A DNA stretch of 64,000 nucleotides from Amaranthus tricolor. Its lineage: Eukaryota > Streptophyta > Magnoliopsida > Caryophyllales > Amaranthaceae. Location of the stretch: positions 11,652,166 to 11,716,165 of the forward strand of contig NC_080052.1 in the NCBI RefSeq assembly GCF_026212465.1. The letters run 5' to 3'. The number at the start of each line of letters is the position of its first letter. The first letter of the stretch is position 1. Both the position numbers and the translations under genes were made by a program. Positions 1 through 9,480 of the stretch are shown one piece after another. The notes below the pieces were generated by a model. The model made no database searches and was not told the origin of the DNA. It saw only the letters and a list, made by a program, of their open reading frames with translations.

Positions 1-384
1 CTGTAAAAGCAAGGTGAACTCGCAACAAAAAAAAGACAAAATGTTTATGAAATCCGCGCAACACTTGGAAATCAAGAGGCCATCCATGCCAGGCACGCTT
101 CCGCGGGGAGTTCCGACGGGTCCGGTGCAATTTCCGCTTACACGAACGCACCGATGCACGCCTCTTTCGAACAATTCGTTCGTATGCGCATCGACCCGCG
201 TCAACGGGTCCTTACCTTCGAGTGCCCGTAAATTCGAGGTCGGGACCCGGTTGCGAGTTATATTTTTATAAATAAAATTACTTCCAAAGAGTATAATACT
301 ATAATCACCGAAATGCCTTTTGCTCTAGTGGAGCGGAAAGAATTCGCAAATGAAAACGATAAAAAAAAAAAAAGAAGGGAAAAA
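1..384. repeat. Partial 5S spacer at the left window edge
   Basis: This is the right-hand part of a spacer cut by the window start. It holds a degenerate 5S relic at about 54-153, the AT-rich stretch, and the terminator T-runs of copy 1. It carries T at 326 (CTCTAG instead of CTCAAG), shared only with the spacer at 1177-1730. Confidence 0.9.
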
Positions 385-503
385 GGGGTGCAACACGAGG
401 ACTTCACAGGAGGTCACCCATCCTAATACTACTCTCGCCCAAGCACGCTTAACTGCGGAGTTCTGATGGGATCCGGTGCATTAGTGCTGGTATGATCGCA
501 CCC
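385..503 (-). rRNA. 5S rRNA: 5S rRNA gene, copy 1
   Basis: Full length. T78 and T98 together replace the C78-G98 pair, giving a possible U-U mismatch beside loop E. C at -18. Shares both changes only with copy 3. Confidence 0.96.
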
Positions 504-726
504 GTTCATTCACCGTAACAGTTTGTATACATGCGCATTGCCGACCAAAAAAAAACCCAGAGCATTCCAAAGCTCGTAAACTCGCAACCGAGACCCCTCT
601 TTCGAGCCTTCTTCTTCCCAAATACTGTTTTTCACCCTCCCGGTATTGTCCCATTCCCAAAAGAGTCCGTCGTCTGTAAAAGCAAGGTGAACTAGCAACA
701 AAAAAAAGACAAAATGTTTATGAAAT
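504..726. repeat. Spacer half A (upstream of the live gene), representative
   Basis: This half lies between the live gene start and the relic's 3' end. It holds the upstream promoter, an A9 tract at about 547-555, a pyrimidine-rich stretch, and an A8 tract at about 701-708 that may be the relic's old terminator on the minus strand. It resembles half B: 565-596 aligns without gaps to 890-921 with 22 of 32 identical bases by hand, and the motif GAACTCGCAA (1362-1371 in the next unit) matches GAATTCGCAA (1686-1695). Confidence 0.8.
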
Positions 727-826
727 CCGCGCAACACTTGGAAATCAAGAGGCCATCCATGCCAGGCACGCTTCCGCGGGGAGTTCCGACGGGTCCGGTG
801 CAATTTCCGCTTACACGAACGCACCG
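727..826 (-). pseudogene. Degenerate 5S rRNA gene (relic) inside the spacer, representative copy
   Basis: On the minus strand this reads as a decayed 5S gene of about 100 nt. My hand alignment of its first 64 nt to 5S nt 2-65 gives about 47 identical of 65 columns. It includes GGTGCG at the 5' end, TGCACCGGA, GAACTCC and the box A core AAGCGTGC. After nt 65 about 12 nt are missing, which removes the intermediate element; GGATGG (nt 81-86) is kept, GTGA (87-90) is lost, and CCTC plus the 3' GTGTTGC are kept. Helix I no longer closes well, and IE and box C are broken, so it should not work as a 5S gene. The same relic recurs in every spacer. Confidence 0.88.
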
Positions 827-865
827 ATGCACGCCTCTTTCGAACAATTCGTTCGTATGCGCATC
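827..865 (-). other. Remnant of the relic's upstream promoter region
   Basis: ATGCGCAT at 857-864 lies about 32-39 bp upstream of the relic start. The same octamer at 531-538 lies 28-35 bp upstream of the live gene start. AAC and TGTT blocks follow in both. The TATA-like palindrome of the live gene is not retained here, so this side looks non-functional. It supports descent of relic and live gene from one duplicated unit. Confidence 0.7.
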
Positions 866-883
866 GACCCGCGTCAACGGGTC
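866..883. repeat. Short inverted repeat in spacer half B
   Basis: GACCCG and CGGGTC form a perfect 6 bp stem around a 6 nt loop. A second imperfectly spaced pair, CGAAC and GTTCG, sits just before it at 841-855. Both recur in every unit. No function is evident. Confidence 0.6.
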
Positions 884-1033
884 CTTACCTTCGAGTGCCC
901 GTAAATTCGAGGTCGGGACCCGGTTGCGAGTTATATTTTTATAAATAAAATTACTTCCAAAGAGTATAATACTATAATCACCGAAATGCCTTTTGCTCAA
1001 GTGGAGCGGAAAGAATTCGCAAATGAAAACGAT

Positions 1034-1057
1034 AAAAAAAAAAAAAGAAGGGAAAAA
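1034..1057 (-). terminator. Pol III terminator: T5 at the RNA 3' end plus backup T13, reference copy
   Basis: Reading the minus strand, T5 (1053-1057) follows the final C of the RNA directly. A short CCCTTC linker and a second run of 13 T (1034-1046) come next. Runs of four or more T are known Pol III stop signals. The second run is the most length-variable site of the array (10 to 15). All full-length copies have both runs; the three truncated copies have lost both. Confidence 0.9.
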
Positions 1058-1176
1058 GGGGTGCAACACGAGGACTTCCCAGGAGGTCACCCATCCTAGT
1101 ACTACTCTCGCCCAAGCACGCTTAACTGCGGAGTTCTGATGGGATCCGGTGCATTAGTGCTGGTATGATCGCACCC
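1058..1176 (-). rRNA. 5S rRNA: 5S rRNA gene, copy 2 (reference copy)
   Basis: This is the 119 nt RNA of the large ribosomal subunit. The transcript starts GGGTGCGATC at 1176 and ends GCACCCC at 1058. Terminal helix I is intact: nt 1-7 pair with nt 112-118, including G3-C116 where I recall A-U in Arabidopsis. A BamHI site lies near nt 29-36. Box A (about nt 50-64), the intermediate element (67-72) and box C (about 80-97) are all present, as in known plant 5S genes. It has C78 and G98, which I take to pair at the loop E end of helix IV, and T at -18. I use it as the reference for naming variants in other copies. It should be transcription-competent from sequence alone; expression cannot be judged here. 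Confidence 0.98.
1080..1127 (-). promoter_or_regulatory. 5S internal control region (box A, IE, box C), reference copy
   Basis: This is the intragenic Pol III promoter, nt 50-97 of the reference gene. Box A covers about 1113-1127 and contains AAGCGTGC; the intermediate element is 1105-1110; box C is about 1080-1097. Box limits are those published for plant and Xenopus 5S genes, transferred by position. TFIIIA binding is known for the family. The same region recurs in every copy. The array variants G72C and A80G fall inside it, and C78T and G98T sit at its box C edges. Confidence 0.9.
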
Positions 1177-1204
1177 GTTCATTCACCGTAACAATTTGTA
1201 TACA
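1177..1204 (-). promoter_or_regulatory. 5S upstream promoter: TATA-like box and C at -1, reference copy
   Basis: On the transcribed strand an 8-base palindrome TGTATACA lies at about -28 to -21, a CG dinucleotide at -12/-11, and C at -1. This matches the known plant 5S upstream elements (TATA-like near -28, GC near -12, C at -1). Positions -18 (C or T), -11 (G or T), -3 (A or T) and -1 (C or T) vary between copies of the array. Confidence 0.8.
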
Positions 1205-1730
1205 TGCGCATTGCCGACCAAAAAAAAACCCAGAGCATTCCAAAGCTCGTAAACTCGCAACCGAGACCCCTCTTTCGAGCCTTCTTCTTCCCAAATACTG
1301 TTTTTCACCCTCCCGGTATTGTCCCATTCCCAAAAGAGTCCGCCGTCTGTAAAAGCAAGGTGAACTCGCAACAAAAAAAAGACAAAATGTTTATGAAATC
1401 CGCGCAACACTTGGAAATCAAGAGGCCATCCATGCCAGGCACGCTTCCGCGGGGAGTTCCGACGGGTCCGGTGCAATTTCCGCTTACACGAACGCACCGA
1501 TGCACGCCTCTTTCGAACAATTCGTTCGTATGCGCATCGACCCGCGTCAACGGGTCCTTACCTTCGAGTGCCCGTAAATTCGAGGTCGGGACCCGGTTGC
1601 GAGTTATATTTTTATAAATAAAATTACTTCCAAAGAGTATAATACTATAATCACCGAAATGCCTTTTGCTCTAGTGGAGCGGAAAGAATTCGCAAATGAA
1701 AACGATAAAAAAAAAAAAAGAAGGGAAAAA

Positions 1731-1849
1731 GGGGTGCAACACGAGGACTTCACAGGAGGTCACCCATCCTAATACTACTCTCGCCCAAGCACGCTTAACT
1801 GCGGAGTTCTGATGGGATCCGGTGCATTAGTGCTGGTATGATCGCACCC
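1731..1849 (-). rRNA. 5S rRNA: 5S rRNA gene, copy 3
   Basis: Full length, with T78 and T98 and C at -18, identical in these respects to copy 1 two units away. Confidence 0.96.
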
Positions 1850-2403
1850 GTTCATTCACCGTAACAGTTTGTATACATGCGCATTGCCGACCAAAAAAAA
1901 ACCCAGAGCATTCCAAAGCTCGTAAACTCGCAACCGAGACCCCTCTTTCGAGCCTTCTTCTTCCCAAATACTGTTTTTCACCCTCCCGGTATTGTCCCAT
2001 TCCCAAAAGAGTCCGTCGTCTGTAAAAGCAAGGTGAACTCGCAACAAAAAAAAGACAAAATGTTTATGAAATCCGCGCAACACTTGGAAATCAAGAGGCC
2101 ATCCATGCCAGGCACGCTTCCGCGGGGAGTTCCGACGGGTCCGGTGCAATTTCCGCTTACACGAACGCACCGATGCACGCCTCTTTCGAACAATTCGTTC
2201 GTATGCGCATCGACCCGCGTCAACGGGTCCTTACCTTCGAGTGCCCGTAAATTCGAGGTCGGGACCCGGTTGCGAGTTATATTTTTATAAATAAAATTAC
2301 TTCCAAAGAGTATAATACTATAATCACCGAAATGCCTTTTGCTCAAGTGGAGCGGAAAGAATTCGCAAATGAAAACGATAAAAAAAAAAAAAGAAGGGAA
2401 AAA

Positions 2404-2522
2404 GGGGTGCAACACGAGGACTTCCCAGGAGGTCACCCATCCTAGTACTACTCTCGCCCAAGCACGCTTAACTGCGGAGTTCTGATGGGATCCGGTGCAT
2501 TAGTGCTGGTATGATCGCACCC
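2404..2522 (-). rRNA. 5S rRNA: 5S rRNA gene, copy 4
   Basis: Full length, C78 and G98 as in the reference, T at -18. The spacer to its right is the first one shortened by the 148 bp deletion. Confidence 0.97.
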
Positions 2523-2936
2523 GTTCATTCACCGTAACAATTTGTATACATGCGCATTGCCGACCAAAAAAAAACCCAGAGCATTCCAAAGCTCGTAAAC
2601 TCGCAACCGAGACCCCTCTTTCGAGCCTTCTTCTTCCCAAATACTGTTTTTCACCCTCCCGGTATTGTCCCATTCCCAAAAGAGTCCGCCGTCTGTAAAA
2701 GCAAGGTGAACTCGCAACAAAAAAAAGACAAAATGTTTATGAAATCCGCGCAACACTTGGAAATCAAGAGGCCATCCATGCCAGGCACGCTTCCGCGGGG
2801 AGTTCCGACGGGTCCGGTGCAATTTCCGCTTACACGAACGCACCGATGCACGCCTCTTTCGAACAATTCGTTCGTATGCGCATCGACCCGCGTCAACGGG
2901 TCCTTACCTTCGAGTGCCCGTAAATTCGAGGTCGGG

Positions 2937-3047
2937 ACACGAGGACTTCCCAGGAGGTCACCCATCCCAGTACTACTCTCGCCCAAGCACGCTTAACTGC
3001 GGAGTTCTGATGCGATCCGGTGCATTAGTGCTGGTATGATCGCACCC
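2937..3047 (-). pseudogene. 3'-truncated 5S rRNA gene, copy 5
   Basis: Retains nt 1-111. The last 8 nt (TGCACCCC, the 3' strand of helix I) and both T-run terminators are gone, replaced by spacer half B ending GGGAC; AC is shared at the junction. It also has C35G (BamHI site lost) and A80G. Box A and the rest of the internal promoter are intact, so initiation is conceivable. The next T-runs on this strand are at about 2730-2733 and 2719-2726, so a run-on RNA would be roughly 315-330 nt and would include the relic. Confidence 0.93.
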
Positions 3048-3601
3048 GTTCATTCACCGTAACAATTTGTATACATGCGCATTGCCGAACAAAAAAAAAC
3101 CCAGAGCATTCCAAAGCTCGTAAACTCGCAACCGAGACCCCTCTTTCGAGCCTTCTTCTTCCCAAATACTGTTTTTCACCCTCCCGGTATTGTCCCATTC
3201 CCAAAAGAGTCCGCCGTCTGTAAAAGCAAGGTGAACTCGCAACAAAAAAAAGACAAAATGTTTATGAAATCCGCGCAACACTTGGAAATCAAGAGGCCAT
3301 CCATGCCAGGCACGCTTCCGCGGGGAGTTCCGACGGGTCCGGTGCAATTTCCGCTTACACGAACGCACCGATGCACGCCTCTTTCGAACAATTCGTTCGT
3401 ATGCGCATCGACCCGCGTCAACGGGTCCTTACCTTCGAGTGCCCGTAAATTCGAGGTCGGGACCCGGTTGCGAGTTATATTTTTATAAATAAAATTACTT
3501 CCAAAGAGTATAATACTATAATCACCGAAATGCCTTTTGCTCAAGTGGAGCGGAAAGAATTCGCAAATGAAAACGATAAAAAAAAAAAAAGAAGGGAAAA
3601 A

Positions 3602-3720
3602 GGGGTGCAACACGAGGACTTCCCAGGAGGTCACCCATCCTAGTACTACTCTCGCCCAAGCACGCTTAACTGCGGAGTTCTGATGGGATCCGGTGCATTA
3701 GTGCTGGTATGATCGCACCC
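3602..3720 (-). rRNA. 5S rRNA: 5S rRNA gene, copy 6
   Basis: Full length with C78; the intact partner of the second 1198 bp dimer. Its terminator region is complete. T at -18. Confidence 0.97.
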
Positions 3721-4134
3721 GTTCATTCACCGTAACAATTTGTATACATGCGCATTGCCGACCAAAAAAAAACCCAGAGCATTCCAAAGCTCGTAAACTC
3801 GCAACCGAGACCCCTCTTTCGAGCCTTCTTCTTCCCAAATACTGTTTTTCACCCTCCCGGTATTGTCCCATTCCCAAAAGAGTCCGCCGTCTGTAAAAGC
3901 AAGGTGAACTCGCAACAAAAAAAAGACAAAATGTTTATGAAATCCGCGCAACACTTGGAAATCAAGAGGCCATCCATGCCAGGCACGCTTCCGCGGGGAG
4001 TTCCGACGGGTCCGGTGCAATTTCCGCTTACACGAACGCACCGATGCACGCCTCTTTCGAACAATTCGTTCGTATGCGCATCGACCCGCGTCAACGGGTC
4101 CTTACCTTCGAGTGCCCGTAAATTCGAGGTCGGG

Positions 4135-4245
4135 ACACGAGGACTTCCCAGGAGGTCACCCATCCCAGTACTACTCTCGCCCAAGCACGCTTAACTGCGG
4201 AGTTCTGATGCGATCCGGTGCATTAGTGCTGGTATGATCGCACCC
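4135..4245 (-). pseudogene. 3'-truncated 5S rRNA gene, copy 7
   Basis: Same breakpoint, C35G and A80G as copy 5; lacks nt 112-119 and both terminators. Its right-hand spacer shares the A variant (GCCGAAC) found only next to the truncated genes. Confidence 0.93.
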
Positions 4246-4799
4246 GTTCATTCACCGTAACAATTTGTATACATGCGCATTGCCGAACAAAAAAAAACCC
4301 AGAGCATTCCAAAGCTCGTAAACTCGCAACCGAGACCCCTCTTTCGAGCCTTCTTCTTCCCAAATACTGTTTTTCACCCTCCCGGTATTGTCCCATTCCC
4401 AAAAGAGTCCGCCGTCTGTAAAAGCAAGGTGAACTCGCAACAAAAAAAAGACAAAATGTTTATGAAATCCGCGCAACACTTGGAAATCAAGAGGCCATCC
4501 ATGCCAGGCACGCTTCCGCGGGGAGTTCCGACGGGTCCGGTGCAATTTCCGCTTACACGAACGCACCGATGCACGCCTCTTTCGAACAATTCGTTCGTAT
4601 GCGCATCGACCCGCGTCAACGGGTCCTTACCTTCGAGTGCCCGTAAATTCGAGGTCGGGACCCGGTTGCGAGTTATATTTTTATAAATAAAATTACTTCC
4701 AAAGAGTATAATACTATAATCACCGAAATGCCTTTTGCTCAAGTGGAGCGGAAAGAATTCGCAAATGAAAACGATAAAAAAAAAAAAAGAAGGGAAAAA

Positions 4800-4918
4800 G
4801 GGGTGCAACACGAGGACTTCCCAGGAGGTCACCCATCCTAGTACTACTCTCGCCCAAGCACGCTTAACTGCGGAGTTTTGATGGGATCCGGTGCATTAGT
4901 GCTGGTATGATCGCACCC
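4800..4918 (-). rRNA. 5S rRNA: 5S rRNA gene, copy 8
   Basis: Full length, C78, with G41A in the loop C region. T at -18. The intact partner of the third 1198 bp dimer. Confidence 0.96.
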
Positions 4919-5332
4919 GTTCATTCACCGTAACAATTTGTATACATGCGCATTGCCGACCAAAAAAAAACCCAGAGCATTCCAAAGCTCGTAAACTCGC
5001 AACCGAGACCCCTCTTTCGAGCCTTCTTCTTCCCAAATACTGTTTTTCACCCTCCCGGTATTGTCCCATTCCCAAAAGAGTCCGCCGTCTGTAAAAGCAA
5101 GGTGAACTCGCAACAAAAAAAAGACAAAATGTTTATGAAATCCGCGCAACACTTGGAAATCAAGAGGCCATCCATGCCAGGCACGCTTCCGCGGGGAGTT
5201 CCGACGGGTCCGGTGCAATTTCCGCTTACACGAACGCACCGATGCACGCCTCTTTCGAACAATTCGTTCGTATGCGCATCGACCCGCGTCAACGGGTCCT
5301 TACCTTCGAGTGCCCGTAAATTCGAGGTCGGG

Positions 5333-5443
5333 ACACGAGGACTTCCCAGGAGGTCACCCATCCCAGTACTACTCTCGCCCAAGCACGCTTAACTGCGGAG
5401 TTCTGATGCGATCCGGTGCATTAGTGCTGGTATGATCGCACCC
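5333..5443 (-). pseudogene. 3'-truncated 5S rRNA gene, copy 9
   Basis: Third copy of the truncated form: nt 1-111 only, C35G, A80G, no T-run at its 3' end, GCCGAAC spacer to the right. Confidence 0.93.
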
Positions 5444-5997
5444 GTTCATTCACCGTAACAATTTGTATACATGCGCATTGCCGAACAAAAAAAAACCCAG
5501 AGCATTCCAAAGCTCGTAAACTCGCAACCGAGACCCCTCTTTCGAGCCTTCTTCTTCCCAAATACTGTTTTTCACCCTCCCGGTATTGTCCCATTCCCAA
5601 AAGAGTCCGCCGTCTGTAAAAGCAAGGTGAACTCGCAACAAAAAAAAGACAAAATGTTTATGAAATCCGCGCAACACTTGGAAATCAAGAGGCCATCCAT
5701 GCCAGGCACGCTTCCGCGGGGAGTTCCGACGGGTCCGGTGCAATTTCCGCTTACACGAACGCACCGATGCACGCCTCTTTCGAACAATTCGTTCGTATGC
5801 GCATCGACCCGCGTCAACGGGTCCTTACCTTCGAGTGCCCGTAAATTCGAGGTCGGGACCCGGTTGCGAGTTATATTTTTATAAATAAAATTACTTCCAA
5901 AGAGTATAATACTATAATCACCGAAATGCCTTTTGCTCAAGTGGAGCGGAAAGAATTCGCAAATGAAAACGATAAAAAAAAAAAAAGAAGGGAAAAA

Positions 5998-6116
5998 GGG
6001 GTGCAACACGAGGACTTCCCAGGAGGTCACCCATCCTAGTACTACTCTCGCCCAAGCACGCTTAACTGCGGAGTTTTGATGGGATCCGGTGCATTAGTGC
6101 TGGTATGATCGCACCC
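5998..6116 (-). rRNA. 5S rRNA: 5S rRNA gene, copy 10
   Basis: Full length, C78, G41A as in copy 8. It closes the dimer block; its own spacer is full length. Confidence 0.96.
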
Positions 6117-6670
6117 GTTCATTCACCGTAACAATTTGTATACATGCGCATTGCCGACCAAAAAAAAACCCAGAGCATTCCAAAGCTCGTAAACTCGCAA
6201 CCGAGACCCCTCTTTCGAGCCTTCTTCTTCCCAAATACTGTTTTTCACCCTCCCGGTATTGTCCCATTCCCAAAAGAGTCCGCCGTCTGTAAAAGCAAGG
6301 TGAACTCGCAACAAAAAAAAGACAAAATGTTTATGAAATCCGCGCAACACTTGGAAATCAAGAGGCCATCCATGCCAGGCACGCTTCCGCGGGGAGTTCC
6401 GACGGGTCCGGTGCAATTTCCGCTTACACGAACGCACCGATGCACGCCTCTTTCGAACAATTCGTTCGTATGCGCATCGACCCGCGTCAACGGGTCCTTA
6501 CCTTCGAGTGCCCGTAAATTCGAGGTCGGGACCCGGTTGCGAGTTATATTTTTATAAATAAAATTACTTCCAAAGAGTATAATACTATAATCACCGAAAT
6601 GCCTTTTGCTCAAGTGGAGCGGAAAGAATTCGCAAATGAAAACGATAAAAAAAAAAAAAGAAGGGAAAAA

Positions 6671-6789
6671 GGGGTGCAACACGAGGACTTCCCAGGAGGT
6701 CACCCATCCTAATACTACTCTCGCCCAAGCACGCTTAACTGCGGAGTTCTGATGGGATCCGGTGCATTAGTGCTGGTATGATCGCACCC
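6671..6789 (-). rRNA. 5S rRNA: 5S rRNA gene, copy 11
   Basis: Full length. First of the long run of T78 genes; C at -18. Otherwise as reference. Confidence 0.97.
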
Positions 6790-7343
6790 GTTCATTCACC
6801 GTAACAGTTTGTATACATGCGCATTGCCGACCAAAAAAAAACCCAGAGCATTCCAAAGCTCGTAAACTCGCAACCGAGACCCCTCTTTCGAGCCTTCTTC
6901 TTCCCAAATACTGTTTTTCACCCTCCCGGTATTGTCCCATTCCCAAAAGAGTCCGCCGTCTGTAAAAGCAAGGTGAACTCGCAACAAAAAAAAGACAAAA
7001 TGTTTATGAAATCCGCGCAACACTTGGAAATCAAGAGGCCATCCATGCCAGGCACGCTTCCGCGGGGAGTTCCGACGGGTCCGGTGCAATTTCCGCTTAC
7101 ACGAACGCACCGATGCACGCCTCTTTCGAACAATTCGTTCGTATGCGCATCGACCCGCGTCAACGGGTCCTTACCTTCGAGTGCCCGTAAATTCGAGGTC
7201 GGGACCCGGTTGCGAGTTATATTTTTATAAATAAAATTACTTCCAAAGAGTATAATACTATAATCACCGAAATGCCTTTTGCTCAAGTGGAGCGGAAAGA
7301 ATTCGCAAATGAAAACGATAAAAAAAAAAAAAGAAGGGAAAAA

Positions 7344-7462
7344 GGGGTGCAACACGAGGACTTCCCAGGAGGTCACCCATCCTAATACTACTCTCGCCCA
7401 AGCACGCTTAACTGCGGAGTTCTGATGGGATCCGGTGCATTAGTGCTGGTATGATCGCACCC
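7344..7462 (-). rRNA. 5S rRNA: 5S rRNA gene, copy 12
   Basis: Full length, T78, C at -18. Spacer to its right has a 12-base A-tract (672 bp unit). Confidence 0.97.
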
Positions 7463-8015
7463 GTTCATTCACCGTAACAGTTTGTATACATGCGCATTGC
7501 CGACCAAAAAAAAACCCAGAGCATTCCAAAGCTCGTAAACTCGCAACCGAGACCCCTCTTTCGAGCCTTCTTCTTCCCAAATACTGTTTTTCACCCTCCC
7601 GGTATTGTCCCATTCCCAAAAGAGTCCGCCGTCTGTAAAAGCAAGGTGAACTCGCAACAAAAAAAAGACAAAATGTTTATGAAATCCGCGCAACACTTGG
7701 AAATCAAGAGGCCATCCATGCCAGGCACGCTTCCGCGGGGAGTTCCGACGGGTCCGGTGCAATTTCCGCTTACACGAACGCACCGATGCACGCCTCTTTC
7801 GAACAATTCGTTCGTATGCGCATCGACCCGCGTCAACGGGTCCTTACCTTCGAGTGCCCGTAAATTCGAGGTCGGGACCCGGTTGCGAGTTATATTTTTA
7901 TAAATAAAATTACTTCCAAAGAGTATAATACTATAATCACCGAAATGCCTTTTGCTCAAGTGGAGCGGAAAGAATTCGCAAATGAAAACGATAAAAAAAA
8001 AAAAGAAGGGAAAAA

Positions 8016-8134
8016 GGGGTGCAACACGAGGACTTCCCAGGAGGTCACCCATCCTAATACTACTCTCGCCCAAGCACGCTTAACTGCGGAGTTCTGATGG
8101 GATCCGGTGCATTAGTGCTGGTATGATCGCACCC
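8016..8134 (-). rRNA. 5S rRNA: 5S rRNA gene, copy 13
   Basis: Full length, T78, C at -18. Its backup terminator is T12. Confidence 0.97.
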
Positions 8135-8688
8135 GTTCATTCACCGTAACAGTTTGTATACATGCGCATTGCCGACCAAAAAAAAACCCAGAGCATTCCA
8201 AAGCTCGTAAACTCGCAACCGAGACCCCTCTTTCGAGCCTTCTTCTTCCCAAATACTGTTTTTCACCCTCCCGGTATTGTCCCATTCCCAAAAGAGTCCG
8301 CCGTCTGTAAAAGCAAGGTGAACTCGCAACAAAAAAAAGACAAAATGTTTATGAAATCCGCGCAACACTTGGAAATCAAGAGGCCATCCATGCCAGGCAC
8401 GCTTCCGCGGGGAGTTCCGACGGGTCCGGTGCAATTTCCGCTTACACGAACGCACCGATGCACGCCTCTTTCGAACAATTCGTTCGTATGCGCATCGACC
8501 CGCGTCAACGGGTCCTTACCTTCGAGTGCCCGTAAATTCGAGGTCGGGACCCGGTTGCGAGTTATATTTTTATAAATAAAATTACTTCCAAAGAGTATAA
8601 TACTATAATCACCGAAATGCCTTTTGCTCAAGTGGAGCGGAAAGAATTCGCAAATGAAAACGATAAAAAAAAAAAAAGAAGGGAAAAA

Positions 8689-8807
8689 GGGGTGCAACAC
8701 GAGGACTTCCCAGGAGGTCACCCATCCTAATACTACTCTCGCCCAAGCACGCTTAACTGCGGAGTTCTGATGGGATCCGGTGCATTAGTGCTGGTATGAT
8801 CGCACCC
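8689..8807 (-). rRNA. 5S rRNA: 5S rRNA gene, copy 14
   Basis: Full length, T78, C at -18. Relic in the right-hand spacer carries A at 9121. Confidence 0.97.
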
Positions 8808-9361
8808 GTTCATTCACCGTAACAGTTTGTATACATGCGCATTGCCGACCAAAAAAAAACCCAGAGCATTCCAAAGCTCGTAAACTCGCAACCGAGACCC
8901 CTCTTTCGAGCCTTCTTCTTCCCAAATACTGTTTTTCACCCTCCCGGTATTGTCCCATTCCCAAAAGAGTCCGCCGTCTGTAAAAGCAAGGTGAACTCGC
9001 AACAAAAAAAAGACAAAATGTTTATGAAATCCGCGCAACACTTGGAAATCAAGAGGCCATCCATGCCAGGCACGCTTCCGCGGGGAGTTCCGACGGGTCC
9101 GGTGCAATTTCCGCTTACACAAACGCACCGATGCACGCCTCTTTCGAACAATTCGTTCGTATGCGCATCGACCCGCGTCAACGGGTCCTTACCTTCGAGT
9201 GCCCGTAAATTCGAGGTCGGGACCCGGTTGCGAGTTATATTTTTATAAATAAAATTACTTCCAAAGAGTATAATACTATAATCACCGAAATGCCTTTTGC
9301 TCAAGTGGAGCGGAAAGAATTCGCAAATGAAAACGATAAAAAAAAAAAAAGAAGGGAAAAA

Positions 9362-9480
9362 GGGGTGCAACACGAGGACTTCCCAGGAGGTCACCCATCC
9401 TAATACTACTCTCGCCCAAGCACGCTTAACTGCGGAGTTCTGATGGGATCCGGTGCATTAGTGCTGGTATGATCGCACCC
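9362..9480 (-). rRNA. 5S rRNA: 5S rRNA gene, copy 15
   Basis: Full length, T78, C at -18; common unit type. Confidence 0.97.

Larger units (their letters stand above)
827..1057. repeat. Spacer half B (upstream of the relic), representative
   Basis: This half lies between the relic start and the next live gene's 3' end. It holds the relic's promoter remnant, two small inverted repeats, an AT-rich tract at about 930-1000, an EcoRI site near 1013-1018, and the terminator of the neighbouring gene. The deletion in the three 525 bp units removes most of this half. It is homologous to half A at an offset of about 325 bp. Confidence 0.8.
1..2403. repeat. Two-unit (1346 bp) alternation, left part
   Basis: Copies 1 and 3 share T78 and T98 in the gene and C at -18. 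Copies 2 and 4 have C78, G98 and T at -18. T at 326 and 1672 marks the alternate spacers. The period is exactly 1346 bp. Confidence 0.8.
2404..5997. repeat. Higher-order repeat: 673+525 bp dimer (1198 bp) three times
   Basis: Copies are 2404-3601, 3602-4799 and 4800-5997. Each has one full-length gene and one 3'-truncated gene joined directly to spacer half B of its neighbour. The breakpoint is identical in all three, so one deletion was amplified. The genes at 4800 and 5998 share G41A while those at 2404 and 3602 do not. Confidence 0.92.

Noticed and set aside
727..826. 5S-like spacer segment as part of a Cassandra-type TRIM retrotransposon
   Set aside because: Cassandra LTRs do carry 5S-like sequence, but I see no TG...CA termini, primer-binding site or target duplication. 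The homology also extends into both flanks of the live gene, as expected for a duplicated 5S unit.
930..1000. AT-rich tract as a replication origin or a separate promoter
   Set aside because: It is only AT-rich and contains TATA-like words by composition; no specific element could be supported.
1204..1617. Open frame of 137 codons on the plus strand, repeated in most units
   Set aside because: It spans the promoter side of the spacer and the antisense of the 5S relic, has no recognisable domain, overlaps other open frames on the minus strand, and persists only because the DNA repeats. A single base change (T at 33326, 36690, 44097) stops it early without any sign of selection.
1978..2436. 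Open frames of about 104, 152 and up to 211 codons on the minus strand
   Set aside because: They run through 5S gene and spacer, change length with A-tract slips, and have low-complexity F-rich stretches from the T-runs. There is no coding signature.
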